Source: Desulfobacterales bacterium (GTDB lineage: Bacteria; Desulfobacterota; Desulfobacteria; Desulfobacterales; C00003106). Taken from it: a stretch of DNA of 9,510 nucleotides. The notes under the pieces were generated by a model. That model ran no database searches and was not told where the DNA came from. It worked only from the letters and a program-made list of their open reading frames with translations. Of this stretch, positions 1 through 5,443 are shown piece by piece. The stretch lies in contig JAUVFC010000050.1 of NCBI GenBank assembly GCA_030594505.1, forward strand, positions 1 to 9,510, given 5' to 3'. Numbering within the stretch: position 1 is the stretch's first letter; every line of letters starts with the position of its first letter. Position numbers and translations under genes: made by a program.

Positions 1-118
1 GAAAACGCGAAGGTACGAAAACGCGAAATAAGAACTTCAATGCTAAAACTTGTTTGAAATAAAAACCCCCTTCATGTTTTTCTCTTTCGTGCTTTCGTCC
101 TTTCGTGGTTTTGTGATC
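1..118. repeat. Inverted pair of period-8 repeats (CACGAAAG / GAAAACGC family), left edge cut by the window
   Basis: Four octamers of the GAAAACGC type fill 1-32. At 84-115 four octamers of the form CTTTCGTG, CTTTCGTC or GTTTTGTG run in the complementary sense (CACGAAAG on the minus strand). The two arms can pair imperfectly around an AT-rich loop at about 33-83. The repeat begins at base 1, so it probably continues off the window. There is no coding potential. It lies downstream of the nfeD-like gene and beyond the quasi-palindromic element at 143-284. Confidence 0.7.
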
Positions 119-142
119 ATCTTATAATTTCCCAAACGCAAA

Positions 143-284
143 GAGAGCTTTGCATAACTGCCATTTTTCCGTGATGCGGCGTCAGGCTTCAAATTTTAAT
201 CCTCAAAATACATAATGTATTCCTCCGGTTAAAATTCTTGCCTTCCTTGCCTGACGAAAAAATGTCGCGTTATGCAAAGCTCTC
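143..284 (-). repeat. Quasi-palindromic element, copy A (142 bases, nested stems)
   Basis: A perfect 16-base inverted repeat bounds the element: GAGAGCTTTGCATAAC at 143-158 and its complement at 269-284. Three further stems nest inside it. CGTCAGGC (180-187) pairs with GCCTGACG (249-256). AATTTTAA (192-199) pairs with TTAAAATT (229-236). AATACAT (207-213) pairs with ATGTATT (215-221) around one base. Read on the minus strand, its second half aligns almost base for base with the element at 5238-5401, sharing the core ATGTATTT, GAGGATTA and GCCTGACGC. There is no ORF inside, so it could be a non-autonomous MITE-like element or a structured RNA. No target-site duplication is obvious. Confidence 0.75.
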
Positions 285-311
285 GCAAATCCCATTTCAA
301 ATCCTCTCGCC

Positions 312-325
312 TATCAGCTATGAGC
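312..325 (-). repeat. Two heptamers (GCTCATA, GCTGATA) at the 3' end of the nfeD-like gene
   Basis: On the minus strand GCTCATA (325-319) is followed by GCTGATA (318-312). The same heptamer family recurs at 4215-4249. The final codons of the NfeD-like gene (Ala-His-Ser-stop) are read from these two units, and the TGA stop lies inside the second one. Two units alone would be weak; the longer array elsewhere in the window is what supports the call. Confidence 0.5.
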
Positions 326-1615
326 CCTCTCCACTTTTAAAACTAAGTTTTCAACACTAATCACTTTTACTTTGGCCCCCTCTTCAATCACCTCATCTGA
401 AATCGCATTCCAGAGTTCGCCGTGTACGTGGATCTTTCCCTCAGGTGATAGAGCCTTTTGCACTATCCCAATCTCTCCTATCAATCCCTGAAACCCTGTT
501 CTGACTTTGGAAATCTGAGCCCTGAACGCAAAACTCGCCACAACCACGAAAAAGCCGGAGACCAATACAACCGTTGGAATAAGGACTCTCAAAGAAAGTT
601 GCAGCCCGACCTCACTGCCTATATCAAAAAGCATAAGAGAACCCAATAAAAGCGACAGAATACCCCCCAGGCTGAGAAGGCCGTAGCTAATTATCTTCAT
701 TTCAAGAATGAACAGAATAATCGCAAGGAGTATCAATAACATCCCGGCATAATTGACCGGAAGCGTCTGAAAAGAAAAGAATGCCAAAATCAAACAAACA
801 GCGCCGATTACTCCGGGGAATATCGCCCCTGGATTGGAAAGTTCAAAATAGATGCCTGCCATACCTATCATCATAAGGATATATGCTATATTCGGATCGC
901 TGAGTGTCTTTAGTATCCTGTCCCTGAAATTCTCTTTCAGCTCCACCCTTTTTAGCCCGGCAGTTTTTAATATCCCTTTTCCTTTTATTGTGCGACCGTC
1001 AATCTTCTGTAGAAGATCGTCCAGATCGTTTGCCACTACGTCGATGACCTTGAGCCTGAGGGCCTCTTTTTCGGTTATGGAAACACTCTCTCTTACGGCC
1101 TTTTCAGCCCAGTCAGCGTTGCGGCCTCTTTTTTCGGCAATACTTCTGATATAAGCCACCATGTCGTTGGTCACCTTTTCCGTCATGGTCTCGTCCATCT
1201 TTTTGTCACCGACAGTTACCGGATGGGCCGCGCCTATGTTAGTTCCAGGAGTCATGGCCGCTATGTCCGCCGCCAGAGTAATCATAACGCCGGCCGACGC
1301 CGCCCTTGCGCCAGCAGGGGAGACAAAGACCACAACAGGAACTCCGGATGCCAATATCTCCTTTACAATTGTACGCATGGAAAGCCCCAGGCCGCCAGGG
1401 GTATCCAGTTCAATTACGATACAGGCCGCGCCGTCATCATACGCCTTCCGGATCTTTGTTACCAGAGAACCGGCAAGACCCGGATTGATAGTGCCCTCCG
1501 CGCGAACAATATAGATCGCACCGGCACCCGCAGCACATGGCTTACATGTGACAATAAGAAGAAAAAATAGGCACAATAAAATGCTGCAAAGTATGTGCGA
1601 TCTGTCATTAGTCAT
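314..1615 (-). CDS. NfeD-family membrane-bound ClpP-class serine protease (long form)
   Basis: A 433-residue protein with the full long-NfeD layout. An N-terminal signal or anchor (about residues 8-29) precedes a ClpP/SppA-like protease domain (about 33-205). Then come four to five hydrophobic segments (about 243-362) and a C-terminal OB-fold-like NfeD domain (about 372-430). The likely catalytic dyad is Ser107 in AASAG and Lys147 in TEKVTND, followed by AYIRSIAEKRGRN; the spacing resembles the Ser97/Lys138 dyad of archaeal PH1510. Known members act at the membrane and usually work with a stomatin/slipin (SPFH) protein. No slipin gene follows in the 313 bases available. The ATG start has no clear Shine-Dalgarno; the family-length signal peptide supports it. 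The stop codon lies in a heptamer repeat. The family call is firm; the substrate is unknown. Confidence 0.92.
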   Translation of the reverse strand: MTNDRSHILCSILLCLFFLLIVTCKPCAAGAGAIYIVRAEGTINPGLAGSLVTKIRKAYDDGAACIVIELDTPGGLGLSMRTIVKEILASGVPVVVFVSPAGARAASAGVMITLAADIAAMTPGTNIGAAHPVTVGDKKMDETMTEKVTNDMVAYIRSIAEKRGRNADWAEKAVRESVSITEKEALRLKVIDVVANDLDDLLQKIDGRTIKGKGILKTAGLKRVELKENFRDRILKTLSDPNIAYILMMIGMAGIYFELSNPGAIFPGVIGAVCLILAFFSFQTLPVNYAGMLLILLAIILFILEMKIISYGLLSLGGILSLLLGSLMLFDIGSEVGLQLSLRVLIPTVVLVSGFFVVVASFAFRAQISKVRTGFQGLIGEIGIVQKALSPEGKIHVHGELWNAISDEVIEEGAKVKVISVENLVLKVERAHS

Positions 1616-1627
1616 TGGTTGTTTATC

Positions 1628-1781
1628 AGATGTCAGAAAATAGAAGTCAGAAATCAGAAGATGAGAAGTTGAGAGGGTGCGAAGATGGGAAAACTCACAC
1701 CTTCACACCATCGCACCTTCCCAGCTTCCCAGCTTCATGATTTTACTGTTCTCTGTCCTCTATTCTCTGTCCTCTGTCCTC
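1628..1781. repeat. Nested inverted repeats: period-7 arms outside, period-8 arms inside
   Basis: Outer arms: five heptamers of the AGAAGTC/AGAAAAT type at 1628-1662, and five complementary heptamers (TGTCCTC, TATTCTC, TGTTCTC) at 1747-1781. Inner arms: five octamers of the GAAGATGA/GAGGGTGC type at 1657-1696, meeting head-on five complementary octamers at 1697-1736 (GAAGCTGG, GAAGGTGC, GATGGTGT on the minus strand). The symmetry axis falls at 1696/1697. It fills the gap between the glycosylase and nfeD-like genes and starts 13 bases upstream of the nfeD ATG. It runs into the 3' end of the glycosylase gene, whose TAG stop lies at 1760-1762. Confidence 0.8.
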
Positions 1782-2494
1782 TGTAATATAAGCTTCTGTA
1801 CTTTCTTCATATCCTCCCACGTATCACGTTTCCTTGCGGGATTCCGGAGGAGGTAAGCAGGATGATAGGTAGCGACCAGAGGAATCCCCTCATAGTAATG
1901 GAGGCGCCCCCGAAGCTTTGTTATCGGCTCATTCGTATTCAACAAGGTCTGTGCAGCGACGGCCCCCAGAGAGCAGATAACACGTGGACGGATTGCCCTT
2001 AGCTGGCGGGTGAGAAACGGAATACAGGCGGAAACTTCGTCCTGCTCAGGATTTCTGTTTTGCGGGGGACGACATTTCACAACATTACATATGTAAACAT
2101 CTTCGCGAGTCAAGTCAATCGCCTGAATAATCCTGGTCAGGAGCTGGCCGGCCGCCCCGACAAATGGTTCGCCTTGCAAATCTTCTTCATGGCCGGGGCC
2201 TTCCCCAACGAAAACAAGTCTTGCCCGGGGATTCCCCTTTCCGAAAACAATATTCTTGCGCCCTTTCTGAAGCTTACATCTTTTACAATCCCCTAAATCC
2301 TTTTGTATTTCATCTAATGTCTCAGCTTTTGCCCCATCATTCCCCCATCCGGCCAGGACATCCCGCGTCTTCCGGGAAAGGGCGAACCCGGTGCACCCCA
2401 TCGCGCCCAGATAGCGCAAATAGGCGATAAAATCATTTACTGCCTCATCAAAAAGGAGAGGTTTGTTGTCCTTACGTATAGGAGATTTTTCCAT
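1760..2494 (-). CDS. Family 4 (Fe-S) uracil-DNA glycosylase
   Basis: A 244-residue protein that would excise uracil from DNA as the first step of base excision repair. Four cysteines suit a 4Fe-4S cluster: Cys70 and Cys73 (CKRC), Cys141 (VVKCRPP) and Cys157 (ACIPF). The uracil-pocket motif GEGPGxxEDxxGxPFVG spans 97-113 and the DNA-binding loop HPAYLLR is at 211-217; both are typical of type 4 enzymes. About 60 N-terminal residues precede the core, a common extension in bacterial members that superficially resemble DNA polymerase N-termini. The last residues (QRTEDRE) are read from the heptamer repeat that also supplies the TAG stop, so the native tail has been replaced or extended. The ATG has no visible Shine-Dalgarno and sits 9 bases from another repeat. 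It lies between coaBC and the nfeD-like gene on the same strand. Confidence 0.93.
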   Translation of the reverse strand: MEKSPIRKDNKPLLFDEAVNDFIAYLRYLGAMGCTGFALSRKTRDVLAGWGNDGAKAETLDEIQKDLGDCKRCKLQKGRKNIVFGKGNPRARLVFVGEGPGHEEDLQGEPFVGAAGQLLTRIIQAIDLTREDVYICNVVKCRPPQNRNPEQDEVSACIPFLTRQLRAIRPRVICSLGAVAAQTLLNTNEPITKLRGRLHYYEGIPLVATYHPAYLLRNPARKRDTWEDMKKVQKLILQRTEDRE

Positions 2495-2503
2495 TTTTAT
2501 TTT

Positions 2504-2592
2504 TGACAGGATGAACAGGATGGGACAGGATAAAAAAATAAGGCTTTGTTCTAAGGAAAAGACCTATCCTGAAGATCCTGTTAATCCTGTCT
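2504..2592. repeat. Inverted pair of period-9 repeats (ACAGGATGA family) between coaBC and the glycosylase gene
   Basis: The left arm (2504-2532) carries three ACAGGAT units spaced 9 and 10 bases apart. The right arm (2565-2592) carries the complementary ATCCTGT units with the same 9- and 10-base spacing. On one strand the arms read GACAGGATGAACAGGAT and GACAGGATTAACAGGAT, so they can form a stem of about 28 base pairs with few mismatches and a loop at about 2533-2564. The right arm overlaps the end of coaBC: the TAA stop (2581-2583) and the last codons Arg-Gln-Asp come from the repeat. Confidence 0.8.
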
Positions 2593-3801
2593 GAACCCCA
2601 AGGCTTTTATTTCCATTACTTTATCTAAAATCAAATCGGCGATCGCCTCTTTCGACATCAGGGGAAGCGATTCCCTGCGGCCATCTCTGAAAATCAGGGT
2701 GACGCAATTCGTGTCAGCGCCAAATCCTGAATCAGTCCTTGTGATATCGTTTGCAACAATCAAATCAAGATTCTTCTCTTTAAGTTTAGCCTCAGCGTTT
2801 TCAACGACCCTTTCAGTCTCTGCGGCAAACCCGACTAATACGCGCCCTCCCTTAATTTCCCCTAATTTTTTCAATATATCCGGTGTCCTGCGCAACTCTA
2901 CGACCAGATTTTCACGTACTTTTTTCATCTTCTGATCCGACACTTCAGCCGGTCTGTAATCTGAAACTGCTGCTGCTTTTATAATTATATCAGCAGAATC
3001 TAAATGCTGCAAGACAGCTTCCTCCATCTCTTCCGCAGTACGAACTCTGATCACCTCAACATCAGGGGAAGCGTTGAGACAGGTCGGGCCGCTGATCAGC
3101 ACGACCCTGGCGCCTCTTAGACGTGCCGCCTTAGCCAGGGCATATCCCATCTTCCCGGAAGACGGGTTGCTGAGAAATCTTACAGGGTCCATCGGCTCTT
3201 GTGTAGGGCCTGCTGTTATTAAAAAAGATTTACCCTTCAGGTCTGGCGGGGCGACTAATCTCTTTAAGCGCTCAACAATGGTCTGCGGTTCCGGCAAACG
3301 CCCCGGCCCACTGTCTCCGCAGGCCATAGGACCGCTTTCAGGCTCCAATACGTGAAAATCAAAGGTCTTTAGGCGTCTTAGATTATCCTGGGTTATTGGA
3401 TTTTGATACATTCGAACATTCATGGAAGGGCAAATCAACACAGGCGTCTGAACTGCAAGGAGGAGAGTGGTAAGAGGATCATCAGCGATTCCATGGGCCA
3501 CCCTGGCTATAATGTTTGCGGTAGCAGGAACAATAACAACGGCATCCGCCTCTTCAGCCCATGAAATATGACGAATTTCTCCCTTTCCATTTTCTTGAAG
3601 AAACAGATCGGTTAAAACAGGTCTCCCGGAAAGCGCTTCAAACGTCATAGGCCCCACAAAAGCCGTGGCAGCCTGTGTCATGACAACGCGAACTCGGGCC
3701 TCTTCTTTTACGAGGAGCCGCAAGAGTTCCACGCTCTTGTATGCGGCGATCCCACCGCATACACCTAAAATAATCTCTTTACTTTGCAGTATACTGCCCA
3801 T
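2581..3801 (-). CDS. coaBC: Bifunctional phosphopantothenoylcysteine decarboxylase / phosphopantothenate-cysteine ligase
   Basis: A two-domain enzyme for two consecutive steps of coenzyme A synthesis: cysteine is ligated to 4'-phosphopantothenate with CTP, and the product is decarboxylated with FMN. From the ATG start (406 residues) the CoaC flavoprotein domain covers about 1-180. It shows GGIAAYK (16-22), active-site His78 in RHISWAE, PSMNVRMY (125-132) with Asn128, and the ACGxxGxGRLPEP lid with Cys161. The CoaB domain (about 190-400) shows TAGPTxEPxDPVRFLSN (196-212), SSGKMG, KMKK (291-294) and VGFAAET (323-329). Length and motifs are complete. A GTG two codons upstream (3805-3807) overlaps the Shine-Dalgarno, so the ATG at 3799-3801 is preferred. 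First gene of the minus-strand group; its stop codon lies in a period-9 repeat. Confidence 0.96.
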   Translation of the reverse strand: MGSILQSKEIILGVCGGIAAYKSVELLRLLVKEEARVRVVMTQAATAFVGPMTFEALSGRPVLTDLFLQENGKGEIRHISWAEEADAVVIVPATANIIARVAHGIADDPLTTLLLAVQTPVLICPSMNVRMYQNPITQDNLRRLKTFDFHVLEPESGPMACGDSGPGRLPEPQTIVERLKRLVAPPDLKGKSFLITAGPTQEPMDPVRFLSNPSSGKMGYALAKAARLRGARVVLISGPTCLNASPDVEVIRVRTAEEMEEAVLQHLDSADIIIKAAAVSDYRPAEVSDQKMKKVRENLVVELRRTPDILKKLGEIKGGRVLVGFAAETERVVENAEAKLKEKNLDLIVANDITRTDSGFGADTNCVTLIFRDGRRESLPLMSKEAIADLILDKVMEIKALGFRQD

Positions 3802-3806
3802 ATACA

Positions 3807-3811
3807 CCTCT
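3807..3811 (-). promoter_or_regulatory. Shine-Dalgarno of coaBC (AGAGG)
   Basis: On the minus strand AGAGG lies five bases upstream of the ATG at 3801-3799. It overlaps the alternative GTG at 3807-3805, which therefore cannot be served by it. This decides the start in favour of the ATG. Confidence 0.6.
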
Positions 3812-3812
3812 T

Positions 3813-3992
3813 GAATGTCAGAAGTCAGAGGTCAGAGAACAGAGGTCAGATGATCAGAGGTAGCGCAAGGCTTTAGCCTTGCCCGCTATGAGCAAGCCCT
3901 AAAGGGCCGCGCTACTGTCCTCTGTCCTCTATTCTCTATTCTCTGTCCTCTGACCTCTATTCTCTGTCCTCTGACCTCTGTCCTCTATTCCC
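3813..3992. repeat. Large nested inverted repeat: heptamer arms around a branched hairpin
   Basis: The left arm (3813-3859) is made of purine-rich heptamers (AGAAGTC, AGAGGTC, AGAGAAC, one expanded to eight bases). The right arm (3916-3992) is eleven uninterrupted complementary heptamers drawn from TGTCCTC, TATTCTC and TGACCTC, with TATTCCC at the end. A separate hairpin module (3860-3915) sits between them. The element begins two bases beyond the Shine-Dalgarno of coaBC, in the divergent gap upstream of the response regulator gene. The right arm is longer than the left, so part of it cannot pair locally. Confidence 0.85.
3860..3915. repeat. Branched palindromic module (three stems, cloverleaf-like)
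   Basis: Outer stem GTAGCGC (3860-3866) pairs with GCGCTAC (3909-3915). Inside lie two small hairpins: GCAAGGCT (3865-3872) with AGCCTTGC (3875-3882) around two bases, and GCCCT (3896-3900) with AGGGC (3903-3907) around two bases. The outer and first inner stems share two bases, so they compete slightly. The layout is REP-like. It sits exactly at the centre of the heptamer inverted repeat at 3813-3992. No T-tract follows on either strand, so it is not a classical terminator. Confidence 0.65.
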
Positions 3993-4214
3993 CAATTTCT
4001 TCCTAAATATGTGCAATGGGTTGCATAAACAGTGCAAAGCTTTTCATCCGAAGATGTGCGATGCACCGCATCGGAGACGACAAAATAAAAACTTGAAGTC
4101 TATAAATTAATCCCGTATAGTACCCAGGCTGGCGTGTATCAACTAATGGAGATCATACCCAGTAGTGGTATTGATACTATCAGACCTTTCAAAAGGTAGT
4201 CAAGCAACATTTTG

Positions 4215-4249
4215 GCTGATGGCCCATAGCTCAAAGCTGACCGCTCATA
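4215..4249 (+). repeat. Five heptamers of the GCTGATG / GCTCATA family
   Basis: Five contiguous 7-base units, all beginning GC: GCTGATG, GCCCATA, GCTCAAA, GCTGACC and GCTCATA. The same family occurs on the other strand at 312-325, inside the 3' end of the nfeD-like gene. Here it is single-armed, with no inverted partner seen nearby, and it ends one base before the candidate sigma-54 promoter. Confidence 0.6.
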
Positions 4250-4250
4250 T

Positions 4251-4266
4251 TGGCATGATAAATGCG
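4251..4266 (+). promoter_or_regulatory. Candidate sigma-54 (RpoN) promoter for the response regulator gene
   Basis: TGGCATGATAAATGCG fits the -24/-12 pattern TGGCAYR-N4-TTGCW except at two weaker positions. The invariant GG (4252-4253) and GC (4264-4265) are separated by exactly ten bases. Transcription would start near 4277, leaving a leader of about 66 bases before the ATG at 4343. No activator gene is in the window. The upstream dyad at 4184-4197 is close for an enhancer-type site. The call rests on one motif match. Confidence 0.42.
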
Positions 4267-4342
4267 TAATGAAAACTTGATGACTTACGTGGGGAATAAA
4301 AGATGTAATTATGAATTATTATAATATTAGGATGGATACGCC

Positions 4343-5014
4343 ATGAAAAAGATAAAAATACTGCTTGTAGATGACGATCCTGTAATCCTCAAAGAATTAA
4401 AGGAACTTCTGGAATTATGCAGCTACCCCGTGATTCCTTTTCAAGACCCCCTGGAGGCCTTGAGCCAGCTTGACCACATCGAATACGATGTGGCATTGGT
4501 AGACTATGCAATGCCCGAAATGGACGGATTATCATTCATAAAAGCTGTTAAAGAAAAAAAACCGGGAATTGTCTCTATCCTGTGCACAGGATCGCTGATT
4601 AACCATAGGCTTGTATCAGAAATGATCAATAGCGTAAATGTTAATGGTTTTCTTCCCAAACCATGTCGATTAAAAGACATTGTCAGAGTACTCGATTCTT
4701 CATTGCAAAAGATCAGGCTTTGTAAGAATGTAAAAAAACGAAAGTTCCCAAGGAGCAAAAGCTCGGCTCCCGTCTATTTCTTTACCAACAGCAAAGAATC
4801 CGGACGCAATGGAAAGGTACGGATAGACACCATTGACATATCCAAAGGGGGCTTGAGTTTTTCGTGTAGAAAGGAAAAAGGTTTTGATTTCTCAAAAGAT
4901 TTTGAAGTAGATCTTTCTCATTTCAAACTCGATCGGCCAAAGACCACGGCACAGGTTGTATGGATAACCAAGGCTGAGAACAATACCTTCCATGGCGGCG
5001 TGCAATTTCTGTAA
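4343..5014 (+). CDS. Response regulator with receiver (REC) and PilZ domains
   Basis: A 223-residue cytoplasmic two-domain protein. The REC domain (about 1-122) has the acidic cluster Asp10-Asp12, phosphoacceptor Asp54 (LVDYAMPEMDG), Thr82 and Lys106 in LPKPC, so it should accept phosphate. A basic linker (131-138, KKRKFPRS) contains RxxxR (Arg133, Arg137), the first c-di-GMP-binding motif of PilZ. The second, DxSxxG, is at Asp165-Ser167-Gly170, and the fold closes at GGVQF. Both binding motifs are intact, which suggests that phosphorylation and c-di-GMP signals converge here, perhaps on motility, adhesion or exopolysaccharide. No DNA-binding or enzymatic output domain and no adjacent histidine kinase are present. 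The start has AGGATGG eight bases upstream. It appears monocistronic, since 429 bases follow before the next gene. The domain call is firm; the target process is not known. Confidence 0.92.
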   Translation: MKKIKILLVDDDPVILKELKELLELCSYPVIPFQDPLEALSQLDHIEYDVALVDYAMPEMDGLSFIKAVKEKKPGIVSILCTGSLINHRLVSEMINSVNVNGFLPKPCRLKDIVRVLDSSLQKIRLCKNVKKRKFPRSKSSAPVYFFTNSKESGRNGKVRIDTIDISKGGLSFSCRKEKGFDFSKDFEVDLSHFKLDRPKTTAQVVWITKAENNTFHGGVQFL

Positions 5015-5443
5015 AATAGAGGTTGTAGTACTGTCCGTAGAACCGCCATCAACAAATAATATATTCCAACTCAACTTTGATGAATTCGTAAAAAGTCTCA
5101 ACATTCCCCCCTTGAAAAAACCAACTTAGCCCGATCAATTCTGAATCGAACGAAAGGAGTTGACGGTTTGGAGTTTATAATAAGTCTCTTCGCGATAGGT
5201 GTTTTCATTTTGTTATAATTCTGATAAAAGGATCATTGAGCCAGTTTCAAAATGTTCAATTTTGTCCCAAGGTCAAGCTGTAAGTCCCGTCGCCGGGGGA
5301 AGGTGAAAATTCTAACCACAGGAATACTTGATGTATTTCGAGGATTAGAATTTGAGCCTGACGCAGCGATCGGGTAAAAGGGGACGTTTTGAAACTGGCT
5401 CTATTGTACTAAAAATGGAGTATACAGGAGTACACTTTAAAAG
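5015..5443. other. Non-coding gap upstream of the lipid A operon
   Basis: The first 220 bases hold nothing clearly recognisable. TGATGAATTCGTAAAAAGTC at 5080-5099 looks like one arm of a dispersed repeat remembered from sulfate-reducer genomes, but its partner is not in this window. At 5168-5218 there is a hydrophobic 16-codon reading frame starting TTG, eight bases after AGGAG. Quasi-palindromic element copy B occupies 5238-5401. The last 42 bases contain TGTACT (5405-5410) and AGTACA (5429-5434) in inverted orientation, and AGGAG (5426-5430), the best ribosome binding site for the ATG at 5444 despite a 13-base spacing. No confident -35/-10 pair was found. Confidence 0.45.
5238..5401 (+). 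repeat. Quasi-palindromic element, copy B (164 bases)
   Basis: Terminal arms GAGCCAGTTTCAAAA (5238-5252) and the exact complement (5387-5401) pair perfectly. As RNA the stem continues inward about five more pairs using G-U wobbles. The central stem AAATTCTAA (5307-5315) pairs with TTAGAATTT (5345-5353), capped by AATAC/GTATT (5323-5327, 5333-5337). From about 5299 to 5401 it aligns with copy A (143-284 read on the minus strand), but the terminal arms differ in sequence, and the central stem has C:G where copy A has T:A. It ends 42 bases before the oxidoreductase start codon, so it would lie in the operon leader if transcription starts upstream. It has no ORF. Confidence 0.78.

Larger units (their letters stand above)
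3993..4342. other. Non-coding leader region upstream of the response regulator gene
   Basis: No gene is supported here. Contents in order: competing short stems around TGCAATGGGTTGCA (4012-4025), where TTGCA can also pair with TGCAA at 4033-4037; an imperfect hairpin from CCG to CGG at 4048-4073 with GTGC/GCAC at its tip; a 6-base dyad ACCTTT-CA-AAAGGT (4184-4197) that could be an operator; a heptamer array (4215-4249); a sigma-54-like promoter (4251-4266); and an AT-rich leader ending in AGGATGG (4329-4335), the probable ribosome binding site for the ATG at 4343. A TATAAT string at 4320-4325 is too close to the ribosome binding site to be its -10. Confidence 0.5.

Noticed and set aside
143..284. 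Element copy A as a rho-independent terminator for the nfeD-like gene
   Set aside because: The stem is far longer than a terminator, is AT-rich at its core and has no T-tract after the arm; a second copy lies upstream of another operon.
852..1570. Several plus-strand reading frames of 60-117 codons opposite the nfeD-like gene
   Set aside because: They are antisense to a gene with a clear domain structure, lack recognisable motifs and have no consistent ribosome binding sites.
3805..3807. GTG as the coaBC start
   Set aside because: It overlaps the Shine-Dalgarno; the ATG two codons later has correct spacing.
3860..3915. Cloverleaf-like fold as a tRNA
   Set aside because: It has only two inner hairpins with 2-base loops, no anticodon arm, no T-loop consensus, and is too short.
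3916..3992. Regular heptamer array taken as a possible CRISPR
   Set aside because: Units are contiguous 7-mers with no unique spacers, and no cas genes are present.
4320..4325. TATAAT as the -10 of the response regulator gene
   Set aside because: Transcription would start at or inside the ribosome binding site, and no -35 is present at the right distance.
5160..5181. TTGACG and TATAAT as a sigma-70 promoter
   Set aside because: The spacer is only 10 bases, too short for -35/-10 recognition.
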